Source: Arcticibacter pallidicorallinus (GTDB lineage Bacteria; Bacteroidota; Bacteroidia; Sphingobacteriales; Sphingobacteriaceae). From it: a stretch of 64,000 bases of DNA. The position numbers and the translations under genes were made by a program. Below the pieces are notes generated by a model. The model searched no databases. It saw only the letters and a list, made by a program, of their open reading frames with translations, and was not told the DNA's origin. This document shows positions 36,668-44,448 of this stretch, piece after piece. Where the stretch lies: assembly GCF_003002875.1 (NCBI RefSeq), contig NZ_PVTH01000004.1:248001-312000 (forward strand), written 5' to 3'. Numbering within the stretch: position 1 is the stretch's first letter; every line of letters begins with the position of its first letter.

Positions 36668-38404
36668 ATGCAGGAATTAGAGCCTTCTGTTCTAAACAAA
36701 ATTAATGAATGGCTTGAGGGAAGCTATGATGCTGATACCCGCCAACAGATTCAACAACTACTGGACGAAAAAGCATTTACGGAGCTGACTGACTCGTTTT
36801 ACAAGGATCTGCAGTTTGGTACAGGCGGACTTCGTGGGACTATGGGCCCTGGCTCCAACCGCATTAACAAATACACGATAGGAAAGGCGACTCAAGGTCT
36901 GGCTAACTATCTTAAGAAAACGTATCCATCGGAAAAGATTAAGGTGGCGATAGCACACGACAGCCGTAATAATTCGGATTATTTCGCACGTGTGACTGCT
37001 GAGGTGTTCTCCGCCAATGGAATTTATGTTTATTTTTTCAAAGAACTTCGTCCTACACCGGAACTTTCTTTCGCTATTCGCGAATTGGGCTGTAAAAGTG
37101 GTGTTATGGTAACAGCCTCTCATAACCCCAAAGAATACAACGGATACAAGGCTTATGGCGCAGACGGCGGACAGTTCGTCGCTCCCGAAGATGCCAAGGT
37201 TTTAGAAGAAGTATTCGCCATTCAAAGCATCGACGAGGTAAAGTTTGACCGCGTGGAAGAAAACATCGAAATGATTGCTGAGGAGATCGATGAGCTTTAC
37301 CTGGAGAAAATTGCTAAGCTGAGCGTTTCTCCCGATGCTATCGCCCGTCAGAAAGACCTGAAAATCGTTTTCTCTCCTATTCACGGCACGGGAATCACGT
37401 TAGTGCCTCAGGCATTGGAACGGTTCGGTTTTACGAATGTAAACCTGGTAGAGAAGCAGATTCAGCCGGACGGCAACTTCCCTACCGTTATTTATCCGAA
37501 CCCCGAGGAAAAGGAAGCGCTTACACTGGCTCTTGAAAAAGGTGTTGAAGTAGACGCGGACCTGATTATGGCTACAGACCCTGATGCTGACCGTATCGGG
37601 ATTGCTGTTAAAAACAATGAGGGAGAGTTTATTCTATTGAATGGCAATCAGACCGGAAGCCTCCTGATCAACTACCTGCTAACCGCATGGGAAGAGAAAG
37701 GGTTGTTGACCGGTAAGGAATACATCGTTAAAACGATCGTTACTTCTTATCTGATTGACGAGATTGCTAAGGCGAAAAAGGTTGAATGCTACAATACGCT
37801 GACCGGCTTCAAATATATTGGTGAGCTGATGACCCGCTTTAAAGATGAGAAGGTATTCATCGGTGGCGGAGAAGAAAGCTACGGTTACCTGATTGGTGAT
37901 CTGGTGCGCGATAAGGATGCTGTTGTATCGGCTGCGTTTATTGCGGAGATGACCGCTTATTATAAGGATCAGGGAAGCAGCCTGTATGATACTTTGCTGA
38001 ATATGTACTTGCAGTATGGTTTGTACAAAGAAAAACTGGTATCGGTTACGAAGAAAGGCAAGTCGGGAGCTGAAGAGATCAAGGCGATGATGGAGCGATT
38101 TAGAAATAACCCTCCTGCAACTCTTGGTGGATCAAAGGTAACCACGTTGAAGGATTATGAACTTCGCGTGTCGACAGATATTGCCAGCGGCACGAGATCT
38201 GACATTGAACTTCCGGAATCTGATGTACTACAGTTCTTTACTGAAGATGGCAGTATTATTTCTGCAAGACCATCAGGTACGGAGCCGAAGATTAAGTTCT
38301 ACTGCAGTGTTAAGACAAGCCTTGCGGATAAAGCGGCTTATGAAGCAGCGAGCGCGGAACTGGATGCGAAGGTAGATGCGATTATGGCGGATCTGGGAGT
38401 GTAA
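36668..38404 (+). CDS. Phospho-sugar mutase (phosphoglucomutase/phosphomannomutase)
   Basis: This 578-residue enzyme of the alpha-D-phosphohexomutase family interconverts glucose-1-P/glucose-6-P and probably related sugars. It has the phosphoserine loop VTASHNPKEYNGYKAYG near residue 145, the metal loop DPDADR near 305, the sugar loop GGGEESYG near 400 and the phosphate site RPSGTEPKIKFY near 535. The length matches the PgcA-type subgroup. The start MQELEPSVLNKINEWL is normal for Bacteroidota. A terminator follows directly, so it is transcribed alone. Confidence 0.95.
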   Translation: MQELEPSVLNKINEWLEGSYDADTRQQIQQLLDEKAFTELTDSFYKDLQFGTGGLRGTMGPGSNRINKYTIGKATQGLANYLKKTYPSEKIKVAIAHDSRNNSDYFARVTAEVFSANGIYVYFFKELRPTPELSFAIRELGCKSGVMVTASHNPKEYNGYKAYGADGGQFVAPEDAKVLEEVFAIQSIDEVKFDRVEENIEMIAEEIDELYLEKIAKLSVSPDAIARQKDLKIVFSPIHGTGITLVPQALERFGFTNVNLVEKQIQPDGNFPTVIYPNPEEKEALTLALEKGVEVDADLIMATDPDADRIGIAVKNNEGEFILLNGNQTGSLLINYLLTAWEEKGLLTGKEYIVKTIVTSYLIDEIAKAKKVECYNTLTGFKYIGELMTRFKDEKVFIGGGEESYGYLIGDLVRDKDAVVSAAFIAEMTAYYKDQGSSLYDTLLNMYLQYGLYKEKLVSVTKKGKSGAEEIKAMMERFRNNPPATLGGSKVTTLKDYELRVSTDIASGTRSDIELPESDVLQFFTEDGSIISARPSGTEPKIKFYCSVKTSLADKAAYEAASAELDAKVDAIMADLGV

Positions 38405-38428
38405 GCTTAGATTTTTGTTAAATATTTC

Positions 38429-38460
38429 AAAGCGGCCATGTTTCATGAGCCGCTTTTTAT
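38429..38460 (+). terminator. Rho-independent terminator after the phospho-sugar mutase
   Basis: The 8-bp stem AAAGCGGC (38429-38436) with GCCGCTTT (38449-38456), extended by CATG/CATG contacts in the loop, is followed by a T-rich tail. Confidence 0.8.
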
Positions 38461-38484
38461 TTTAAATCATTTAGATATTCTATA

Positions 38485-38691
38485 TTGCTACAGAAAGTGA
38501 GCGAAAAGACAGCCTCTGATGTAGAAGAGATCTATATCAAGACGATCGCAGAGAAAATGGTTTATGAGAAAAAACTTATCGTAAAGGAGTTATCCAGACA
38601 TGGAATACAGTCTATTCTGACGTCTCCAAAAAACCTTACCGTAAATACGATAAACAGGTATCTGGAGATTAAATCGAGTCAGCGGCTTTGA
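38485..38691 (+). pseudogene. C-terminal fragment of a DUF58-family protein
   Basis: This 68-codon frame starts with TTG and not ATG. Its text (SEKTASDVEEIYIKTIAEKM, then VKELSRHGIQSILTSPKNLT, VNTINRYLEIKSSQ) looks like the last 65-70 residues of DUF58 proteins, which are normally 300-440 residues long and encoded beside MoxR ATPases. Nothing upstream continues it: a terminator for the mutase gene lies 25 bp before. It is thus a remnant, probably of a duplicated or lost moxR-DUF58 cluster. The family match is from memory; a protein search would settle it. Confidence 0.7.
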
Positions 38692-38897
38692 GAAAAATGG
38701 CCTTCCTTCTTTCTTCTTAACATAAAAACAACAATGAAGGCAACAAGGGGGCTCGCTAAAATCGCCACTATGATCGACCCCCAGTATCCAAGAATTGTAT
38801 TCCTGCCATAATGGCCAATAGCTATAACCATGAGTAACACAATAACGAGTAGAATCACTACCTCGGATGTGCCTATATTCAAAAATGTCAGTGCCAT
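38679..38897 (-). CDS. Small two-helix membrane protein
   Basis: This 72-residue protein has an N-terminal hydrophobic helix (SEVVILLVIVLLMVIAIG), a polar turn (HYGRNTILGYWG), a second helix (SIIVAILASPLVAFIVVFML) and a basic tail (RRKKEGHFSQSR). The MALTFLNIGTSE start recalls TatA-like proteins, but the second helix and the tail do not fit TatA. It overlaps the DUF58 remnant by 13 bp at the 3' end. The function is unknown. Confidence 0.6.
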   Translation of the reverse strand: MALTFLNIGTSEVVILLVIVLLMVIAIGHYGRNTILGYWGSIIVAILASPLVAFIVVFMLRRKKEGHFSQSR

Positions 38898-39078
38898 AGA
38901 TTTAGGTTATGAATCGTTATGAATCGTTCCGAATATAAGGATATTCAGACAGAAAAAAATCAGATCAGCAACTGAATGTGAATATGTTAACAAATAATAA
39001 ACATGTCTTTCACACACTTTTCTCTATCTTTATACTGTAACCAAGCAATCGAAAACTTCATTATGTAAACTTACTCTT

Positions 39079-39552
39079 ATGACCTGGAAAAAATTTAGTG
39101 GCGAGATGATTTCAAACTCGATACATGAAGCAGTAGAGAGCGCTATTCTGCGCGAATACCACCAGGGAAATAAGTTAAAGGTTTGCATAGGAACCGACTC
39201 TCAGGTGAAGGGCTCAGTAACAGACTATGCCACGGTGATTGTTTTCATCAGGGAAAAAAAGGGTGCATTTATGTTCATTCATCAGGAACGGAGTTCGATA
39301 AAAATGAGTATCAAGGAAAGGATGCTGACCGAAGTGCAGAAATCGATAGAAGTAGCCTACTCACTATGTGACCTTCTCGACCTGTATCATGTGGATCTGG
39401 AAGTACACGCTGATATCAATACGAACCCCATGTTTAAGTCCAACCAGGCTCTGCACGATGCGATGGGATATATCCTGAGTATGGGATTCGTCTTCAAGGC
39501 AAAACCGGAAGCCTTTGCCAGTTCGGCATGTGCTAATAAAATGGTACACTGA
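39079..39552 (+). CDS. YkuK/DUF458-family protein with RNase H-like fold
   Basis: This 157-residue soluble protein has the family core VCIGTDSQVKGSVTDYATVI (a DxQ-type strand near residue 39), ERMLTEVQKSIEVAY in the middle and the acidic strand LEVHADINTNP near residue 113, followed by SNQALHDAMGYI. The acids in GTDSQ and HADIN fit the metal site of the RNase H fold. The biochemical role of DUF458 is not established. The start ATG at 39079 gives MTWKKFSGEMI, normal for the family. It is followed 70 bp later by the DtxR-type regulator. Confidence 0.85.
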   Translation: MTWKKFSGEMISNSIHEAVESAILREYHQGNKLKVCIGTDSQVKGSVTDYATVIVFIREKKGAFMFIHQERSSIKMSIKERMLTEVQKSIEVAYSLCDLLDLYHVDLEVHADINTNPMFKSNQALHDAMGYILSMGFVFKAKPEAFASSACANKMVH

Positions 39553-39610
39553 GGAATATCCACTCCTGAGGGGATTATAATTGACCTTCGGTTAAGAGCT
39601 CAGCTTTTTG

Positions 39611-39618
39611 TACTTTTG
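39611..39618 (+). promoter_or_regulatory. -7 promoter box very close to the DtxR-type start
   Basis: TACTTTTG fits TAnnTTTG and ends only 4 bp before the ATG at 39623, so a transcript from it would be almost leaderless. No -33 box at the usual spacing. Confidence 0.4.
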
Positions 39619-39622
39619 CCTC

Positions 39623-40279
39623 ATGCTTTCTTATACCGAAGAAAATTATTTAAAAGCACTCTTTCACCTGACGTACGAAATCGAACATGCTAACGAGGCG
39701 GGAACCAATCAGCTGGCTTCTTATATGGGGGTAAAGCCTGCTACGGCGACCGACATGTTACGGAAACTGAAGGAAAAGGGCCTTATCGACTACGAGAAGT
39801 ACGGCAAGATCACTTTATCTGATGACGGAAAAAGCCATGCGCTGGAAGTTTTGCGTAAGCACCGTCTTTGGGAAACTTTCTTGTTTCAGAAGCTTGACTT
39901 TACCTGGGATGAGGTACATGAGGTAGCGGAGCAACTGGAGCATATCCACTCTCCGAAACTGATTGATAAGCTGGATAAGTTTCTTGGATTCCCGGAGTAT
40001 GATCCGCACGGTGACGCCATACCCGATGCGCAGGGGAACTTAAAACCTTCTTTCAGAAGATCACTTGCTGAGGTTGAGCCGGGCGACCAGTGTAAGATGG
40101 TTGCGGTGCGCGACAATACCGTGGCGTTTTTGCAATATGTAAGTCAGCTGAACTTAAAAATAAATACACCGATTAAGGTCTTGTCCCGTCAGAGCTATGA
40201 CGGAACGATTGAAATTTTAATTGACAATCAGCTAAATACGGTTTCTCAGAAATTTGCTGAAAACATAATGATTGTTTAG
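39623..40279 (+). CDS. Metal-dependent transcriptional regulator, DtxR/MntR family
   Basis: This 218-residue regulator has a winged-helix domain (residues 1-65: NQLASYMGVKPATATDMLRK is the recognition part), a dimerisation and metal-site domain (LRKHRLWETFLFQKL, then HEVAEQLEHIHSPKLIDKL, and the block FPEYDPHGDAIP with metal-ligand candidates) and a C-terminal FeoA/SH3-like domain. It probably binds DNA with Fe2+ or Mn2+ and controls metal uptake. I start at the ATG at 39623 and not the TTG at 39608, since MLSYTEENYLKALFHL is the normal N-terminus. No metal transporter gene is adjacent. The smpB gene follows 25 bp after the stop. Confidence 0.9.
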   Translation: MLSYTEENYLKALFHLTYEIEHANEAGTNQLASYMGVKPATATDMLRKLKEKGLIDYEKYGKITLSDDGKSHALEVLRKHRLWETFLFQKLDFTWDEVHEVAEQLEHIHSPKLIDKLDKFLGFPEYDPHGDAIPDAQGNLKPSFRRSLAEVEPGDQCKMVAVRDNTVAFLQYVSQLNLKINTPIKVLSRQSYDGTIEILIDNQLNTVSQKFAENIMIV

Positions 40280-40304
40280 ACCTTTGTTAAACAGAGACAG
40301 AAAA

Positions 40305-40748
40305 ATGAACGTCAACATACGTAATAAAAAAGCATACTTTGAATATCATATACTCGATAAATATGTAGCGGGTATTCAGTTCCTGGGAACGGAGATCAAG
40401 TCGGTAAGGGAGGGGAAAGCCAATCTGAATGATGCGTTCTGTGCTTTTCTGGGCAATCAGCTATTTGTGAGGAATATGCATATCTCCGAGTACTCGCATG
40501 GTTCATTTTACAACCATGAGTCGAAACGTGACCGCGCGTTATTACTGACCAAAAAGGAGCTTAAGAAACTACGCGACAAGAGTGAGGAGAAAGGATATAC
40601 CATCGTTCCGTTGGGGTTGTTTATCAGCGAGCGTGGCTTCGCCAAGCTGGAGATTGGTCTGGCGCAGGGTAAGAAGACTTTCGACAAGCGAGACACGATA
40701 AAAGACAGGGAGAGCAAGATTGAGCTCGACAGAGCGATGAAACGTTAA
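40305..40748 (+). CDS. smpB: SsrA-binding protein SmpB
   Basis: This 147-residue small basic protein binds tmRNA and brings it to stalled ribosomes. Motifs include NRKA-like NIRNKKAYFEYHILD, QFLGTEIKSVREGKANLNDAF, the VRNMHISEYSHGSF segment and the C-terminal basic block GKKTFDKRDTIKDRE. I start at the ATG at 40305; the longer frame from 40272 adds residues not found in SmpB and overlaps the upstream gene. The C-terminal tail, needed for peptidyl-transfer triggering, ends ELDRAMKR. No ssrA gene is seen in the window. Confidence 0.95.
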   Translation: MNVNIRNKKAYFEYHILDKYVAGIQFLGTEIKSVREGKANLNDAFCAFLGNQLFVRNMHISEYSHGSFYNHESKRDRALLLTKKELKKLRDKSEEKGYTIVPLGLFISERGFAKLEIGLAQGKKTFDKRDTIKDRESKIELDRAMKR

Positions 40749-40759
40749 GGTTTCTGCTC

Positions 40760-41419
40760 TTACCAGGCCTGATCACCTACCAGAGGGACAAAGCGGAAGG
40801 TGTCAAGCTCAATACGCTCATAGTCGTTCTCGTTGAGGCGGATTACGGTGATCATCTTCTGGCTCTTTTCATCACCAACGGGAATCACCATGGTCCCTCC
40901 TACTTTTAGTTGTTTCAGCATGATCTCAGGCACGAATGGTGCGCCTGCCGTTACCAGGATTTTGTCGTAAGGAGCATGTTCGGAAAGGCCTTTTGATCCA
41001 TCGCCAAGAAAGAAGTTAGGAAAATAACCCATTTTGTTCAGGAACAGTTTGGAGCGATGAAACAGCTTTTCCTGACGCTCAATGGTATAAACTTCTGCCC
41101 CCAGTTCCAGGAGGATACAGGTTTGATAACCGGAGCCCGTACCTATTTCAAGCACCTTGTCATTCTTGCGGATATGCAGCAACTGGGTTTGGTAAGCCAC
41201 CGTATACGGTTGGGAGATGGTTTGCCCCTCACCTATGGGGAAAGCAATATCCCGATAGGCCTGGTTCCAGAAGGTCTCATCAAAGAAATAATGTCTCGGT
41301 ACTCTTCCTATCGCGTCCAGAACGTTGGTATCTTCAATCTGTCGCTCATCTTTAAGGAGTCTAACTAATTTTTTTCTCGCCCCTTTTTCCCGGTAATTAT
41401 CTACGAACTTGTAAGCCAT
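40760..41419 (-). CDS. pcm: Protein-L-isoaspartate O-methyltransferase
   Basis: This 219-residue repair enzyme methylates L-isoaspartyl residues in damaged proteins with SAM. Motifs are RHYFFDETFWNQAY, EGQTISQPYTVAYQTQLL (substrate site), VLEIGTGSGYQTCILLELGA (SAM site) and FLGDGSKGLSEHAPYDKILVT. The convergent smpB stop is 11 bp away. A possible -7 box (TATTTTTG on the minus strand, 41434-41427) ends 7 bp before the ATG. Confidence 0.95.
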   Translation of the reverse strand: MAYKFVDNYREKGARKKLVRLLKDERQIEDTNVLDAIGRVPRHYFFDETFWNQAYRDIAFPIGEGQTISQPYTVAYQTQLLHIRKNDKVLEIGTGSGYQTCILLELGAEVYTIERQEKLFHRSKLFLNKMGYFPNFFLGDGSKGLSEHAPYDKILVTAGAPFVPEIMLKQLKVGGTMVIPVGDEKSQKMITVIRLNENDYERIELDTFRFVPLVGDQAW

Positions 41420-41520
41420 TCTGCCGCAAAAATAAGCTTAATTAGAGAATTAAACGGCATAATTAACGGGGACACCGATACTTCATTAGGAATCAAGTGC
41501 ATAAGTTACCCGCCGTGGCC

Positions 41521-44001
41521 TTAAAAAGGATCTACGTCTACCTGTATGAATGTGCCTTTGTTTTGCTTATCGGCTTCAAAGCCCAGAAGTGCCTGTGCGA
41601 GGTATTCCTTCACCTTGGAAACCGGAATTCCTTTACGTTCGATCTTGATATAGATGGTTTTGATATACAGGTTGCGGATCCGGGAAATCATGGGATCCTC
41701 GGGACCGAGAACGCGCTCTCCGAGCGTTGTACGGATTGCTGCAGCGAAGCGCTGTGCGGCTTGCGTAAGCACTTGCTGATCCTTGTGCTTGATATCCAGA
41801 CGGATCATTCGGTACAGGGGCGGATATTTGAAATTGAGCCTTTCCTGGATCTCGGTATTGAACAGGCTTTCGTAATCGTGGCGGATGACCTGATCGATGA
41901 CGCGATGCCTGGTATCATAGGTCTGGATGATCACCCTGCCCGGCTTATCGCGTCGGCCGGCTCTGCCTCCTACTTGGGAAAGCAACTGGAAACCCTTTTC
42001 AAAAGCACGGAAATCAGGGAAGCTCAGCAGGCTGTCTGCGTTGATGATACCGATGAGGGTTACGTGACTGAAGTCAAGGCCCTTGGCTACGATCTGCGTA
42101 CCTACAAGGATGTCGATATTCCGCTCTTCAAAGTCACTGAGAATGTTCTGGAAGCTGTGCTTGGCTCTTGTTGTGTCCAGGTCCATGCGGGCTATCCTGG
42201 CGTCGGGAAAGATGTACTTCAAGTCGTCCTCGATCTTTTCTGTGCCGAAGCCTTTCGGCTCGATATGAACCGAGCCGCAGGCAGGACATGAAGAGAGTAC
42301 GTCTTGCTTGTATCCGCAGTAATGGCAATGCAGCTGCCCAGTGCTCTTGTGGTAGTTCATGCTGACATCGCAGTGGATACACTTGGATATGTATCCGCAG
42401 GTGCGGCAGATGGACAAGGGGGTATAGCCCCTGCGGTTCTGGAACAGGATCACCTGCTCTTTCTTCTCCAGGTTCTCCCTTATGGCCTCGATGAGGACAC
42501 TTGTGAAGTTTGCCTGGATAGTTTTCTTGCTGGTTTCTTCGCTGATGCTGACGACCTTTATTTCGGGCAGGCCGGCTTCTCCGAAGCGCTCGGTGAGCTG
42601 CACGAAACCGTACTTGGAAGATTTGGCGTTAAAGAAGCTTTCGAGTGAGGGTGTAGCCGATCCGAGGAGAACTTTCGCCTGATGGATATGTGCGAGATAG
42701 ATCGCCGTATCACGGGCATGATACCGCGGCGCAGGGTCCTGCTGTTTGTAAGAGGTTTCGTGCTCCTCATCAACGACAATCAGTCCGAGGTCACTGAAGG
42801 GAAGAAACACGGCAGACCGTGCGCCCAGAATAATACTGTATTCATTCTTGAGCACTCTCGACCATACCTCGGCGCGTTCGTTATCGCCCATCCTGGAGTG
42901 GTAGATACCTATGGCATTTCCGAAGTACTTCTTTAGTCTCTCGATGATCTGCGTGGTAAGAGCGATCTCAGGAAGCAGGTACAATACCTGTTTATTCTTC
43001 TGCAGATTCTCCTCGATCAACCTGACGTATAACTGCGTTTTACCGGAAGAGGTAACACCGTACAAGAGGACGACGTCTTTCTGCAGGAAGTGGTCCTTGA
43101 TTTCTTCCTCGGCTTTTAGTTGACTGGAACTCAACAGGAAATTATCTGCCAACTCCAGTTCTCCATGAGCAAGTCGGCTGACTACTTTACTTTCAAGAAC
43201 GAAGATTTCCTTGTCAATGAGGGTCTTGATTATCGAGGCGCTGCAGCCGCACTCTTCCATAATATCCTTACGGAGCACCTCGCTGTTGTTCCTGCTCAGC
43301 TTCAGCCAGGCAAGGAAAGCTTCGAGCTGTTTGGGGCTCCGCTCGAGCACCTCGAAGAGGGCCTTCTTACTCGCTTCTTCCTGGTAGATGGGATTAAGGT
43401 GAATGAAGGATTTGGTCTTGGGCTTATATTTTTCAATGATTTCTTCGGAAATGTGGATAATCCCCTTATCGAACAATGACTTCAGGAGTTTGAAAACGGA
43501 CTTTTGACCGAGAAGCTTGACGATGTCATTTACCTTCAGCTCCGGCTGGATTTCCAGAGCGTCGATAATCAGAAACTCCTTATCGTTGAGATCGGCTTTA
43601 TCGTATTCTGCGTCGTTAATCAGGATGACACGTGTCTCACTGGCGAGCTTGAGCGCCGAAGGCAAAGCTGCCTGCATGACCTCGCCCATCGTACACATAT
43701 AATAGCTGGAGATCCATTCCCAGAGCTTGATTTGCTGCGCATTGACAATTGGCTTATCATCCAGTATATCAATCACATACTTAGCTTCATATAAAGAAGG
43801 GGCCTTTTCGGATACGGCATAAATGACGGAAGTATAGATACGGCTCTTGCCGAACTGGACGACGGCACGCTTTCCGACACCAACCTGATTATTGAGTGCC
43901 CGGGGAACGCGGTACGTATAGGTCTTGGATATTGAGAGAGGCAGTATTACCTCTACAAAGTAGGTTTTGAACTCCCCTTCCGCTTCATTGAATTCGAGCA
44001 T
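41521..44001 (-). CDS. priA: Primosomal replication-restart helicase PriA
   Basis: This 826-residue helicase recognises stalled forks and loads the primosome. The DNA-binding N-terminus (VEVILPLSISKTYTYRVP) is followed by a winged-helix part, Walker A LLYGVTSSGKTQLYV near residue 310, the DEEH box VVDEEHETSYKQQD, GSATPSLES, and the zinc-binding Cys cluster (CRTCGYISKCIHCDVSM, then CHYCGYKQ and CPACGS) near 525-575. The helicase C-terminal motif GTQIVAKGLDFSHV follows. Its ATG overlaps the stop of the DUF423 gene by one base, so the two are coupled. The gene has good length and all motifs. Confidence 0.97.
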   Translation of the reverse strand: MLEFNEAEGEFKTYFVEVILPLSISKTYTYRVPRALNNQVGVGKRAVVQFGKSRIYTSVIYAVSEKAPSLYEAKYVIDILDDKPIVNAQQIKLWEWISSYYMCTMGEVMQAALPSALKLASETRVILINDAEYDKADLNDKEFLIIDALEIQPELKVNDIVKLLGQKSVFKLLKSLFDKGIIHISEEIIEKYKPKTKSFIHLNPIYQEEASKKALFEVLERSPKQLEAFLAWLKLSRNNSEVLRKDIMEECGCSASIIKTLIDKEIFVLESKVVSRLAHGELELADNFLLSSSQLKAEEEIKDHFLQKDVVLLYGVTSSGKTQLYVRLIEENLQKNKQVLYLLPEIALTTQIIERLKKYFGNAIGIYHSRMGDNERAEVWSRVLKNEYSIILGARSAVFLPFSDLGLIVVDEEHETSYKQQDPAPRYHARDTAIYLAHIHQAKVLLGSATPSLESFFNAKSSKYGFVQLTERFGEAGLPEIKVVSISEETSKKTIQANFTSVLIEAIRENLEKKEQVILFQNRRGYTPLSICRTCGYISKCIHCDVSMNYHKSTGQLHCHYCGYKQDVLSSCPACGSVHIEPKGFGTEKIEDDLKYIFPDARIARMDLDTTRAKHSFQNILSDFEERNIDILVGTQIVAKGLDFSHVTLIGIINADSLLSFPDFRAFEKGFQLLSQVGGRAGRRDKPGRVIIQTYDTRHRVIDQVIRHDYESLFNTEIQERLNFKYPPLYRMIRLDIKHKDQQVLTQAAQRFAAAIRTTLGERVLGPEDPMISRIRNLYIKTIYIKIERKGIPVSKVKEYLAQALLGFEADKQNKGTFIQVDVDPF

Positions 44002-44390
44002 TATTTATTCTTGATTGCTGCCAGTAAAAGGAACACCCACCCAAGAATGAACATGAGTCCGCCTATCGGTGTGATGGGTCCGAGAATGCCGGCTTCCAGT
44101 CCCGTTACTGCCCGTGTAGACAATAAATAGAGCGAGCCTGAGAAGAGGAAGATGCCCGCCGTGAAGGCATAATATGCAAATTCGATAAACCTATCGCGGT
44201 AGCGAACCATCGTAGAAAGGAATAACAGGGCCAGAGTATGATAAAAATGATAGCTGACAGCAGTCTTCCAGTTTTCCAGGTCGGAGGCGGAAATGAGACT
44301 CTTAAGTCCATGAGCTCCAAAGGCTCCCAGGATAACGGCTAAAATCCCGAACAAGGAAGCGGTGACGATAATCTTTTTGTTCATACTCAA
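44001..44390 (-). CDS. DUF423-family small integral membrane protein
   Basis: This 129-residue protein has four hydrophobic segments and the family pattern LAVILGAFGAHGLK near the start, HFYHTLALL in the middle and LGPITPIGGLMFILGW at the end (YwdK/YgdD type). The function is not established. It is the first gene of a two-gene unit with priA, whose start codon overlaps its stop by one base. Confidence 0.88.
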   Translation of the reverse strand: MSMNKKIIVTASLFGILAVILGAFGAHGLKSLISASDLENWKTAVSYHFYHTLALLFLSTMVRYRDRFIEFAYYAFTAGIFLFSGSLYLLSTRAVTGLEAGILGPITPIGGLMFILGWVFLLLAAIKNK

Positions 44391-44430
44391 ATCTTAAGGT
44401 GCTAAATTAAGGTTAAAGGTAAAATTTATC

Positions 44431-44438
44431 TAAGTTTG
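44431..44438 (+). promoter_or_regulatory. -7 promoter box upstream of the 44449 gene
   Basis: TAAGTTTG fits TAnnTTTG, 10 bp before the ATG at 44449. No -33 TTTG at 19-21 bp spacing. Confidence 0.4.
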
Positions 44439-44448
44439 TAAACAGACG

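Noticed and set aside
38898-39078. Possible small RNA between the two-helix protein and the DUF458 gene
   Set aside because: No stable stem or terminator; it reads as ordinary promoter DNA.
41497-42291. A 264-codon plus-strand frame opposite priA
   Set aside because: It lies wholly antisense to priA, which has all helicase and zinc motifs; the frame has no recognisable domain.
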